8,458 bases of DNA from Paracoccaceae bacterium (GTDB lineage: Bacteria > Pseudomonadota > Alphaproteobacteria > Rhodobacterales > Rhodobacteraceae): positions 1-8,458 of the forward strand of contig JAKITE010000125.1 in assembly GCA_021648225.1 (NCBI GenBank), written 5' to 3'. Under the pieces are notes generated by a model. It saw only the letters and a list, made by a program, of their open reading frames with translations. It made no database searches and had not been told where the DNA came from. Each line of letters opens with the position of its first letter. The first letter of the stretch is position 1. A program made the translations under genes and the position numbers. This document shows positions 1 through 6,209 of this stretch, one piece after another.

Positions 1-1094
1 CCGAGCGCGGCGGTATTTTACTGTCGGGATTTGCGGCCTTGCCGACCTATTCGCGCGGTGCGGCGGTGACGCAATTCTTTTTTGTCAATGGCCGTCCGGT
101 GCGCGACAAACAGTTTTACGGGGCTTTGCGGGCTGCCTATTCCGATGTGTTAACCCGAGGTCGCCACCCGGCTGCGGCCTTGTTTTTATCTTGTGATCCT
201 GAACAGGTTGATGTGAATGTCCACCCCGCCAAAGCCGAGGTGCGGTTTCGTGACCCGGCATTGGCACGCGGGCTGATTGTTTCGGGGTTGCGCCATGCGC
301 TGGCTGGCTCGGGGCATCGGGCATCGGGCACGGTCGGGCAGGAAACATTAAATGCCATGCGGCCACAAGCGCCGGTTTACCAATATCAACGCAGCACGCA
401 AAACCACCAATATGTGCCGCCACCGGTCACCACAGGCGGCTTTGCCGAGGCGGATAGCTGGCAATCGGGGCGGGTGGAACCCACGCCCGAGCTTGAGCAA
501 AATGACCCAACAGACCTGCCACTGGGCGCGGCGCGGGCGCAATTGCATGAAAATTATATCATAGCCCAGACCAAAACCGGCATGATCATCGTTGATCAGC
601 ACGCCGCCCATGAACGGCTGGTATATGAGCGCCTGAAAACCCAGATGCAGGACAAAGGCGTTGCCTCGCAGGTTTTGCTGATTCCGGAAATTGTTGAATT
701 ATCCGAACATGACCATAACCGCCTGATGGATATTTCTGTTGATCTGGCAGGTCTGGGGCTGGTGATCGAGCCATTTGGCGAACAGGCGGTTTGCGTGCGC
801 GAAACCCCGGCGATTTTAGGCGGGATCAATTGCAAAAACCTGATCTCGGATATTTGTGACCAGCTTTCCGACAGCGGCACCAGCGCCATTGTCAAAGACC
901 GGATCGACGCGATTCTTAGCCGCATGGCCTGTCACGGTTCGATCCGCTCGGGCCGTCGCATGGCTGCACCCGAAATGAATGCATTGTTGCGCGAAATGGA
1001 GGCAACCCCCCATTCCGGCCAGTGCAATCACGGCCGCCCCACCTATGTTGAACTGGCCCTTAGCGATATTGAACGGTTATTTGGCCGTAGTTAA
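1..1094 (+). CDS. mutL: DNA mismatch repair protein MutL, C-terminal part (5' truncated by window)
   Basis: MutL links MutS mismatch recognition to strand incision in mismatch repair. The reading frame is open from the window edge (first whole codon at base 3), so the ATPase N-terminus lies outside; the TTG at 39 is an internal Leu codon, not a start. The visible 363 residues begin at the end of the GHKL/transducer region, with the family signature FFFVNGRPVRDK. A poorly conserved, Pro/Gln-rich linker follows (about bases 300-540), then the C-terminal dimerisation domain. That domain carries the full metal-dependent endonuclease set: DQHAAHERLVYE at 594-629 (pattern DQHA-x2-E-x4-E), ACH at 927-935 and the zinc-site motif CNHGRP at 1023-1040. 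This predicts a nicking MutL, the type found in bacteria without MutH, unlike E. coli MutL. It ends LFGRS with TAA at 1092-1094. Identity is very secure; only the upstream part is unseen. Confidence 0.97.
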   Translation, partial: ERGGILLSGFAALPTYSRGAAVTQFFFVNGRPVRDKQFYGALRAAYSDVLTRGRHPAAALFLSCDPEQVDVNVHPAKAEVRFRDPALARGLIVSGLRHALAGSGHRASGTVGQETLNAMRPQAPVYQYQRSTQNHQYVPPPVTTGGFAEADSWQSGRVEPTPELEQNDPTDLPLGAARAQLHENYIIAQTKTGMIIVDQHAAHERLVYERLKTQMQDKGVASQVLLIPEIVELSEHDHNRLMDISVDLAGLGLVIEPFGEQAVCVRETPAILGGINCKNLISDICDQLSDSGTSAIVKDRIDAILSRMACHGSIRSGRRMAAPEMNALLREMEATPHSGQCNHGRPTYVELALSDIERLFGRS

Positions 1095-1454
1095 CCAATA
1101 ACAGCAAATATGCTATGTAGCCCCCATGGCCGAATCAGTTGGTTTTTCACACAATTTTTTGAATTTTTGTCTGGTTTCTTGCCGCCTTTTTATCACCGAG
1201 CCGTGATCTAAAGGTATGGCCGGGTTGGATTACTTGCGGTAATCTTGTGCTTTGGGCATGTTTTATTGCCTTTTACGCCCTGATCTTCAAGTAGGTGGGT
1301 AATTGTGCCGGTTGATTATAGTTTCCTGGTTAAATACTTATTGCCAATTGAAAAGTTATTTTATCCGGTGTAATGTCGAGTTGATTTTTTTACTAATTTT
1401 ATACTTATCAGGCTGCCGCACTTGGCGCTAACGAACTTAAATTGCGAGGTCTTC
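1095..1454. other. AT-rich intergenic region between mutL and the tad-like operon
   Basis: These 360 bases hold no gene I can support. They are clearly more AT-rich than mutL. A perfect 6-bp dyad, GATTAC-TTGCG-GTAATC, sits at 1228-1244 and could be an operator or a weak hairpin; no T-run follows. Possible but weak promoter pieces for the downstream operon are TTGAAA (1348-1353) with TAATGT (1371-1376) at 17-base spacing, and an isolated -10-like TATACT (1400-1405). No CtrA-type TTAA-N7-TTAA site was found. A 26-codon ORF at 1126-1206 has no Shine-Dalgarno and was not called. Confidence 0.6.
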
Positions 1455-2858
1455 ATGCGACTATTAAAATCCAAACGGTATCTAGACGACGAAGGCGGCG
1501 CAATTTCCGCATTTGTTCTGGTAATGTTTCTAACCATGATTGTTGGCGGGGGCATGGGCATTGATTTTATGTATCATGAATCCGAACGCGCCGAGCTGCA
1601 AGATGCGCTGGACAGGGGCGTTCTGGCATCCGCATCGTTTGATATTGCTGATTACGAGGGCACCACCGAGGCAGAGCGAGATGTCTTTTTGACGGAGCGG
1701 GTCAAATCCTATCTACGGTCAAACTCTTTGCTGGCGCGCCGCAACCCCCAGATCAATGTTGTGTCGAGTATTTCCGAGCGTTCGCGCCGTATTTCGGTTA
1801 CCGGCAGCTATGATATTGATACGTTTTTCTTGAAACTTGCGGGTATTAATTCATTAAACGTTTCAGGCGCCGCCGTAGCCGCAGTGACGCGTAACAAAGT
1901 TGAAATTTCGATGATCCTTGATAATTCCGGATCAATGGGTGGTGGTCGAATAATCTCCTTGCGCAATGCCGCAAACAATTTTGTTGATTTAATGCTCAAT
2001 GACGACACAATAGACCATACATCGATTTCGCTTGTTCCGTTTGAGGCAGCGGTTAATGTTGGCCCTGTCTTGTCAAGCTATTATAATTTGAATCAGTGGC
2101 ATGGTTACTCTCAATGTTTTGAATTCGAAGATGAGGATTTTGAAACCACCAGCTTATTGCCCACTGATTCATACGAACAGGCACAGAATTATATGCTTTG
2201 GGTTGCCGGCATATATGAATGCCCGCGAGGTTCATCAATTTTGGCATTCTCCAATGATCCTGACGATTTGCACGACGCAATTGATGATATGCAAGCCGGC
2301 GGATTCACCGCCACCTGGGCCGGAATGAAATGGGGTGCGGCGCTGCTTGATCCGACGACGCAGCCGGTTGTTACTTCCATGATTGGCGATGGAGAGGTAA
2401 ACCCTCTTTTTGCTGGCCGTCCCGCTGCATGGGATGATGAGCTTGCCACAAAGTTTATCATTTTGATGACCGATGGCCAGAATACCTTGCATAGGGTTAT
2501 GGACACTGATGAGGACAATTATAACGTCAACGAAACCGACCCTTGGAACACCCAGGAAAACGCAGATTTCTGGGAAGGAAATTTGGACGCATGGCGTTCC
2601 GATATAGACAATGATGCTTCTATAAACGGTGCCGAGGGTGATGACCGCCTGGAAGACATATGTAATGCTGCCAAACAGGATGACCGGATCATCGTGTTTA
2701 CAATCGGGCTCGAGGTTGCCGAGGATTCCAACCCTTTTCTGCGAATGCGCGAATGTGCGTCTTCCTTAAGCAGATTCTATCACGTGACAGATGACGAATT
2801 GAACACTGCTTTTACCCAGATTGGGGCATCGATCAATAAACTCAGGCTTGTTGATTAA
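1455..2858 (+). CDS. TadG-like pilus assembly protein with von Willebrand factor A domain
   Basis: TadG-family proteins are membrane-anchored, extracytoplasmic partners of Tad (Flp) pili. I start at ATG 1455 (467 aa) because GAGG lies 5 bases upstream; a longer TTG start at 1422 lacks such a site. Residues 1-15 are basic/acidic and end in GG. A single membrane helix follows (about 16-36), then the 'LQDALDRGVLASAS' stretch typical of the TadE/TadG N-terminal segment. The vWA domain has a complete MIDAS metal site: D156-N-S158-G-S160, Thr in GFTAT (T285) and MTDGQ (D340). An acidic insertion follows (about 347-398), with DxDxD at 350-354 and an EF-hand-like loop at 383-394. Four cysteines lie after the membrane helix, in line with disulfides outside the cytoplasm. 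Unlike the two genes downstream, the pseudopilin Glu at +5 is missing (Phe20 if cut after G15). First gene of a three-gene operon. Base use looks AT-richer than mutL or the DUF3422 gene. Confidence 0.9.
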   Translation: MRLLKSKRYLDDEGGAISAFVLVMFLTMIVGGGMGIDFMYHESERAELQDALDRGVLASASFDIADYEGTTEAERDVFLTERVKSYLRSNSLLARRNPQINVVSSISERSRRISVTGSYDIDTFFLKLAGINSLNVSGAAVAAVTRNKVEISMILDNSGSMGGGRIISLRNAANNFVDLMLNDDTIDHTSISLVPFEAAVNVGPVLSSYYNLNQWHGYSQCFEFEDEDFETTSLLPTDSYEQAQNYMLWVAGIYECPRGSSILAFSNDPDDLHDAIDDMQAGGFTATWAGMKWGAALLDPTTQPVVTSMIGDGEVNPLFAGRPAAWDDELATKFIILMTDGQNTLHRVMDTDEDNYNVNETDPWNTQENADFWEGNLDAWRSDIDNDASINGAEGDDRLEDICNAAKQDDRIIVFTIGLEVAEDSNPFLRMRECASSLSRFYHVTDDELNTAFTQIGASINKLRLVD

Positions 2859-2860
2859 TC

Positions 2861-3397
2861 ATGGCTCATAAGGGACTAATACGCCGGTTTGGCAAATATC
2901 TCAGGGCTAAATCCGGTGCTGCGACGGTGGAATTTGTCATTATCTTTCCGGTATTGATCTGGATTGTGTTTTCAACTTTTGAGCTGGGCTGGATGACAAC
3001 CCGCCAAATGATGTTTGACCGGAGCGTAAACCTGACCATTCGGGATTTACGGTTGGGGAAAATAGCCAACCCCACCCATGAAGGTCTAAAAAACCTGGTG
3101 TGTCAGCGGGCCACGATTTTACGGGATTGTGTGGCCAACATCCATATGGAACTTGTTCCGGTTCCGTCACTGCAAGATGGCTTGCCGCAAACCTCGACCC
3201 AATGTGTTGATCGCACGGGCGATATTGTGCCCGTTGAAAACTTTACCGCGGGTGACGAAGCTGACATCATGTTTGTGCGGGTCTGTGTGGTGGTTGATCC
3301 GCTGATGCCGGGTATGGGGATTGGCGCGGGGTTAAACCAGTTGAACGGCGGCGGGTTTGCAATGGTTGCTTTTTCTGCCTTTAAGCGAGAACCATGA
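2861..3397 (+). CDS. TadE-like minor pseudopilin (first copy)
   Basis: This 178-aa protein has the TadE plan: a short basic cytoplasmic tail (residues 1-18), the processing-site motif SGAATVEF, one hydrophobic helix (about 20-44) and an extracytoplasmic domain. If cleaved after G19 by a prepilin peptidase (TadV type), Glu24 falls at +5, as in type IV pilins and pseudopilins. C81 and C90 plus two later cysteines could form disulfides. The ATG lies 2 bases after the stop of the TadG-like gene and has no clear Shine-Dalgarno of its own, so translation is probably coupled. TadE-type proteins are thought to help assemble or anchor Tad pili; the exact job here is inference, since no pilin, ATPase or secretin gene is in the window. 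Family assignment rests on the N-terminal motif; the C-terminal part is not recognised. Confidence 0.85.
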   Translation: MAHKGLIRRFGKYLRAKSGAATVEFVIIFPVLIWIVFSTFELGWMTTRQMMFDRSVNLTIRDLRLGKIANPTHEGLKNLVCQRATILRDCVANIHMELVPVPSLQDGLPQTSTQCVDRTGDIVPVENFTAGDEADIMFVRVCVVVDPLMPGMGIGAGLNQLNGGGFAMVAFSAFKREP

Positions 3398-3401
3398 ACC
3401 G

Positions 3402-3968
3402 ATGAAACGTAATTTCTGGAAAAAAATCAAACATTCAATGCAAGATTCCAGCGGCTCGATCACCGTTGAATTTGTCATCTGGTTTCCGGTTCTAATGTTT
3501 TGGCTGCTGGGCACCATTGTATTTTTTGATTTTTTCAAGGCGCGCAGTAACCTTAGCACCGCCAATGCCACCATAGCCGATATAATATCCCGTAATAGCG
3601 AAGTTACAGATGATTATATCACCTTGTTGCATAATACGCAGACCGCTATGTTGCCAAGAACCAGTGGTAACGGATTGCGGATCAGCAGCATCCAGTTCAC
3701 CATTGACCCAGCTATTCCTGCGCATACGGGCGATTATACGGTGGAATGGTCTGCCATCAGAGGCGGTGCTTTGGACGTATTGGTTGACGCCGATATCGAC
3801 GTGGCATCATTACCTAACATGTATGATGGTGAAACGCTGCTTTTTGTTGAATCTTCGGTGCCGTTTGTGCCTCTGACCTCGTATCTGGGGATCACATTTC
3901 GAACGCTCCGGAATGAAATAGCCATTAGTCCACGCTATGAATCCCGTGTGGTTTGGGTTAATCCCTGA
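3402..3968 (+). CDS. TadE-like minor pseudopilin (second copy)
   Basis: 188 aa from ATG 3402, 4 bases after the previous stop codon; a longer frame from TTG 3357 would overlap the upstream gene and begin before the usual basic tail, so it was not used. The layout repeats that of its neighbour: basic tail (1-17), SGSITVEF with Glu23 at +5 after predicted cleavage at G18, then the helix at about 19-38. The stretch 'TVEFVI-FPVL' is shared with the upstream gene, which suggests an old duplication. The rest has diverged and contains no cysteine, in contrast to the first copy. It ends with TGA at 3966-3968. It probably acts with the TadG-like and first TadE-like proteins as a surface or periplasmic pseudopilin complex (inference from operon and family). 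Confidence 0.85.
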   Translation: MKRNFWKKIKHSMQDSSGSITVEFVIWFPVLMFWLLGTIVFFDFFKARSNLSTANATIADIISRNSEVTDDYITLLHNTQTAMLPRTSGNGLRISSIQFTIDPAIPAHTGDYTVEWSAIRGGALDVLVDADIDVASLPNMYDGETLLFVESSVPFVPLTSYLGITFRTLRNEIAISPRYESRVVWVNP

Positions 3969-3970
3969 CA

Positions 3971-3991
3971 GATCGGTTGATGTAACCGGTT
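3971..3991 (+). terminator. Weak hairpin after the tad-like operon
   Basis: CGGTT-GATGT-AACCG forms a perfect 5-bp stem at 3974-3988 and extends outward by three pairs, two of them G-U. It begins 2 bases after the stop codon of the last operon gene. No U-run follows, so intrinsic termination is doubtful; it could instead protect the 3' end. Confidence 0.3.
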
Positions 3992-4015
3992 GCCTGTTTG
4001 ACACTGGATTAAAAT

Positions 4016-5314
4016 ATGCATAACAAACCCATTGCCGATCATCCGTTGCGTTTTCAGCTTGCGAACGAGCTTCACGCCAGGCCATTCCCTCAGCTAAAAG
4101 CCCCGTGTCGCGCGGCGTATCTGGCGATCAAACAACCCTCAAATGCGGCTAAACGTGATCGAAGCGCCGATCGTGCCCACCTTATTGCTTTGCTTGATCT
4201 GTTCGGCGCCGCGCATCCGGCCCCGGACGCCAACCATTATTCGGGGGCTGTCGGCAACAGTTATCTGAAATGGGAAATGCATTCGGAATTTGTCAGCTAT
4301 ACCCTGTTTGCTGATGGTGTGGCCGAAATTCCGTTTGATGGATCGGCGTTTTTGCAATTCCCGAAAAAATGGTTGGCTGAGGCGCCGGGTGTGGTGCTTA
4401 GCTCGGTTCTTATCCGCATGGAAACGGCTGATTTCAATAAGGTTTCCACCCAGGAAATCGACCAGAAAATCAGCCCGTGGTTTGTGCAAGAAAGCATGGC
4501 CGCGGCTTTGGTGGTTGGTGGCGAAGCCGTGGTTGCCAGTGATTTTCGCATTGACCCGCTGGGCAATGTGCGGTTTGCGATTATCGCCAATTTGGGCATC
4601 ACACCACGCCGGTTGGGGCGCATTGCCCAACGGTTGCTGGAAATCGAGACTTACAAAAGCGCCTCGATGCTGGCATTTCCGATGTCGCGGCAGGTCGAGG
4701 GCACCCTTAGCCGGCTGGAAGAAGAACTGGAAAATGTTTTTCAGCACATGAGCTCGGACGAGGCTGCAGATTCAGATACGCTGGAAAATCTGCTGCGCCT
4801 GTCTGCCGAGATTGAAAACACCGCCTCCAGCACCGCGTTTCGTTTTGGCGCAGCGCAGGCCTATTCCAAGATCGTGTCGCAACGGATCAAGGTGTTGCGC
4901 GAAGAACGGTTCGAGGGTTGGCAATTGCTGTCTGAATTTATGATGCGCCGCTATGATCCGGCGATGCGCACCTGTATCTCCACACAAGAACGCCTGCGCG
5001 ACCTGTCAACCCGGGCCGAACGGGCGGCAAACCTGCTGCGAACCCGGGTGGATGTCTATACGGCGCGGCAAAATAATCAGGTTCTGGCCCGTATGGATGA
5101 CCGTGCCGAATTGCAAATGAGATTGCAAGAAACCGTTGAGGGCCTGTCGGTGGTGGCGATCAGTTATTATGCAGTGTCGTTGCTGGGCTATTTCCTGACA
5201 CCGCTGGCTGTGCCATTCGGGGTCGAGAAATATTATATCATTGCCACGATCACCCTGCCGGTGGTGCTGCTGGTTTGGTGGATGGCCAAACGGATGCGTA
5301 AAAGGCTGAAATAG
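4016..5314 (+). CDS. DUF3422 family membrane protein, function unknown
   Basis: 432 aa. The opening 'DHPLRFQLANELHARPFPQL' region is the hallmark of the DUF3422 family, which is common in alphaproteobacteria and has no established function that I know of. Residues 1 to about 260 form a soluble N-terminal part with no signal peptide. A long charged helical region follows (about 265-375), then two closely spaced membrane helices (about 377-396 and 407-424) and a basic end, KRMRKRLK. The basic tail argues for a cytoplasmic C-terminus and therefore a cytoplasmic N-terminal domain. A long helical stretch leading into two C-terminal helices recalls CorA-type proteins in outline only; I see no GMN motif. 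The ATG at 4016 matches the usual family start but has no recognisable Shine-Dalgarno. It lies 47 bases after the tad-like operon and may be transcribed with it by read-through. Confidence 0.88.
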   Translation: MHNKPIADHPLRFQLANELHARPFPQLKAPCRAAYLAIKQPSNAAKRDRSADRAHLIALLDLFGAAHPAPDANHYSGAVGNSYLKWEMHSEFVSYTLFADGVAEIPFDGSAFLQFPKKWLAEAPGVVLSSVLIRMETADFNKVSTQEIDQKISPWFVQESMAAALVVGGEAVVASDFRIDPLGNVRFAIIANLGITPRRLGRIAQRLLEIETYKSASMLAFPMSRQVEGTLSRLEEELENVFQHMSSDEAADSDTLENLLRLSAEIENTASSTAFRFGAAQAYSKIVSQRIKVLREERFEGWQLLSEFMMRRYDPAMRTCISTQERLRDLSTRAERAANLLRTRVDVYTARQNNQVLARMDDRAELQMRLQETVEGLSVVAISYYAVSLLGYFLTPLAVPFGVEKYYIIATITLPVVLLVWWMAKRMRKRLK

Positions 5315-5321
5315 ATCGGGC

Positions 5322-5350
5322 TTGAAAGCTGGCCCTGGGCCGTTTATAGC
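5322..5350 (+). promoter_or_regulatory. Predicted sigma-70 type promoter of the queuosine-precursor transporter
   Basis: TTGAAA at 5322-5327 (5 of 6 to TTGACA) and TATAGC at 5345-5350 (4 of 6 to TATAAT) are separated by exactly 17 bases. The expected transcription start is about 5356-5357, one or two bases before the 5' hairpin and 17 bases before the riboswitch candidate. The transporter would therefore be transcribed separately from the DUF3422 gene. Confidence 0.55.
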
Positions 5351-5357
5351 GCGACAA

Positions 5358-5372
5358 GCCGGATGGTCCGGC
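5358..5372 (+). other. 5'-terminal RNA hairpin of the transporter leader
   Basis: GCCGGA-TGG-TCCGGC is a perfect 6-bp, GC-rich stem with a three-base loop. It begins at the predicted transcript 5' end and is separated by one base from the riboswitch P1 stem. It could protect the 5' end or isolate the aptamer. Alternatively it could be the tail of a terminator for the upstream DUF3422 gene, but no T-run follows. Confidence 0.5.
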
Positions 5373-5373
5373 C

Positions 5374-5408
5374 AGAAGTCACCGCTGACCTTCTATAAAA
5401 ATACGGGA
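5374..5408 (+). promoter_or_regulatory. Candidate preQ1-I (class I) riboswitch with translational control
   Basis: All parts of the class-I preQ1 H-type pseudoknot can be laid out in order. P1 is AGAAG (5374-5378) with CUUCU (5390-5394). L1 is UCA (5379-5381). The P2 5' strand is CCG (5382-5384). L2 is CUGAC (5385-5389), with C5389 just before P1 3' where the ligand-pairing cytosine sits. L3 is the A-rich AUAAAAAUA (5395-5403). The P2 3' strand is CGG (5404-5406). The known B. subtilis queC aptamer has the same order and a nearly identical tail after P1 (AUAAAAAA then CUA). The P2 3' strand overlaps the likely Shine-Dalgarno CGGGA (5404-5408), 7 bases before the ATG, so ligand binding should hide the ribosome-binding site. 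The downstream gene is a preQ0/preQ1-type transporter, which supports the call. It is about the minimum known riboswitch size, so conservation across relatives should be tested. Confidence 0.75.
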
Positions 5409-5415
5409 TAAAATT

Positions 5416-6036
5416 ATGACACGTGGATTAATCGCCGGCATTGCTGCCATGGCGGCAATTGTTGTTGCTTCCAATATTCTGGTCCAGTTTTTGCTGGGCG
5501 ATTGGCTGACATGGGGGGCGTTCACCTATCCGTTTGCCTTTCTGGTCACCGACCTGATGAACCGGATTTACGGCGCGGCGCAGGCCCGCAAAGTGGTTTT
5601 GGCCGGGTTTGTCATCGGCATTTTATGTTCCTTTATCGGCACCCAAATCATCGGCGAATTTGGCCCGCTGGTCAGCTTGCGCATCGCCATTGGTTCGGGA
5701 ACTGCGTTTTTAATCGCCCAGATGGTGGATGTTTCGGTGTTTAACCGGCTGCGCGCTGGCAAATGGTGGCGCGCGCCGGTGGTTTCATCCGTAATTGGTT
5801 CGGTGCTGGATACTGCAATCTTTTTCACGATCTCGTTTTCGGCAATGCTGGTGTTTCTGGATGTCAGCGAACCTAATGGCTGGGCGCGTGAATTGGTGCC
5901 GATGTTTGGTTTCGGGCCGGAAATGCCGCTTTGGGTCAGCCTTGCTGTGGCAGATTTTGGCGTGAAACTGGCATTGATATTTATCGCACTCATCCCCTTC
6001 AAATTGTTACTCAACAAGCTGCAACCACAACATTGA
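5416..6036 (+). CDS. yhhQ: Queuosine precursor transporter, YhhQ/VUT (DUF165) family
   Basis: 206 aa, about six membrane helices (near residues 4-26, 33-50, 58-78, 85-106, 120-148 and 170-200). The conserved family stretch covers 'ASNILVQF', 'TWGAFTYPFAFLVTDLMNRIYG' in two parts, and the following 'AR-VV-AGF-IG'. E. coli YhhQ imports the 7-deazaguanine precursors preQ0 and preQ1 for queuosine in tRNA anticodons; the same role is inferred here. The inference is strengthened by the preQ1-I-like element directly upstream, since such switches turn off uptake when ligand is plentiful. ATG 5416 follows the weak Shine-Dalgarno CGGGA at 5404-5408. No queuosine biosynthesis gene is in view, so whether this organism depends on salvage cannot be said. 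The broader VUT family also contains carriers for other vitamins. Confidence 0.92.
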   Translation: MTRGLIAGIAAMAAIVVASNILVQFLLGDWLTWGAFTYPFAFLVTDLMNRIYGAAQARKVVLAGFVIGILCSFIGTQIIGEFGPLVSLRIAIGSGTAFLIAQMVDVSVFNRLRAGKWWRAPVVSSVIGSVLDTAIFFTISFSAMLVFLDVSEPNGWARELVPMFGFGPEMPLWVSLAVADFGVKLALIFIALIPFKLLLNKLQPQH

Positions 6037-6045
6037 GTATTTTTT
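6010..6045 (+). terminator. Possible weak terminator of the transporter gene
   Basis: CTCAA (6010-6014) can pair with TTGAG (6033-6037) across an 18-base loop, and a run of six T follows at 6040-6045. The stem lies over the end of the coding region. A short stem with a long loop makes this a weak candidate. Confidence 0.3.
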
Positions 6046-6109
6046 GTTTGCGTTTTTCGGTTTTCGGGCTAACCTGCTCCTATCTGAAACTTTGAGAAAG
6101 GAGGTGCCA

Positions 6110-6166
6110 ATGTCTTTTGGGAACTTGGAGAATTTGGTTAAGGTTATTTGCGAGGTGAAAGTCTAA
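6110..6166 (+). CDS. Candidate small protein of 18 aa with a perfect ribosome-binding site
   Basis: ATG 6110 is preceded by AAAGGAGGT (6097-6105), nine bases fully complementary to the 3' end of 16S rRNA and placed 5 bases after the GGAGG core. It is by far the best Shine-Dalgarno in the window. The frame reads MSFGNLENLVKVICEVKV and stops with TAA at 6164-6166. A 7-bp hairpin starts inside the stop codon, so the ORF appears to be a complete short unit. The peptide is mildly amphipathic with one cysteine; I do not recognise it. It could be a free small protein, a leader peptide, or part of a small RNA. It is not a leader directly coupled to arfB, which starts 177 bases later. Its upstream promoter is unclear: TATCTG at 6081-6086 is -10-like but has no good -35. 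Confidence 0.5.
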   Translation: MSFGNLENLVKVICEVKV

Positions 6167-6182
6167 AGGGGCAGCCCCCTTT
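6165..6182 (+). terminator. Hairpin at the stop codon of the small ORF
   Basis: AAAGGGG-CAGC-CCCCTTT is a perfect 7-bp stem with a four-base loop. The A's at the 5' side and the T's at the 3' side give it a terminator-like look, but the T-tract is only three long and is followed by GGG. Confidence 0.55.
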
Positions 6183-6209
6183 GGGCATACATCTGGCTTT
6201 GCGGGACAA

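Noticed and set aside
1126..1206. 26-codon ORF (ATG to TGA) after mutL
   Set aside because: No Shine-Dalgarno and a low-complexity Phe/Leu-rich product; nothing else supports it.
1348..1376. TTGAAA-N17-TAATGT as a promoter for the tad-like operon
   Set aside because: The -10 half matches at only 3 of 6 positions and an AT-rich stretch gives such pairs by chance; mentioned only in the intergenic note.
1422..1454. Upstream TTG start for the TadG-like protein
   Set aside because: ATG 1455 has GAGG at proper spacing and gives the usual basic N-terminus; the TTG has neither.
4139..4747. 202-codon open frame on the minus strand
   Set aside because: It lies wholly inside the DUF3422 gene and its product looks like a shadow translation; no start signal or family match.
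5331..5341. GGCC-CTG-GGCC hairpin after the DUF3422 gene as its terminator
   Set aside because: Only a 4-bp stem, no T-run, and it falls inside the spacer of the better-supported promoter.
6150..6165. GAGGTGAAAGTC as a fragment of a group II intron
   Set aside because: Only a short chance similarity; no intron boundaries, domain V or reverse transcriptase nearby, and the bases belong to the small ORF.
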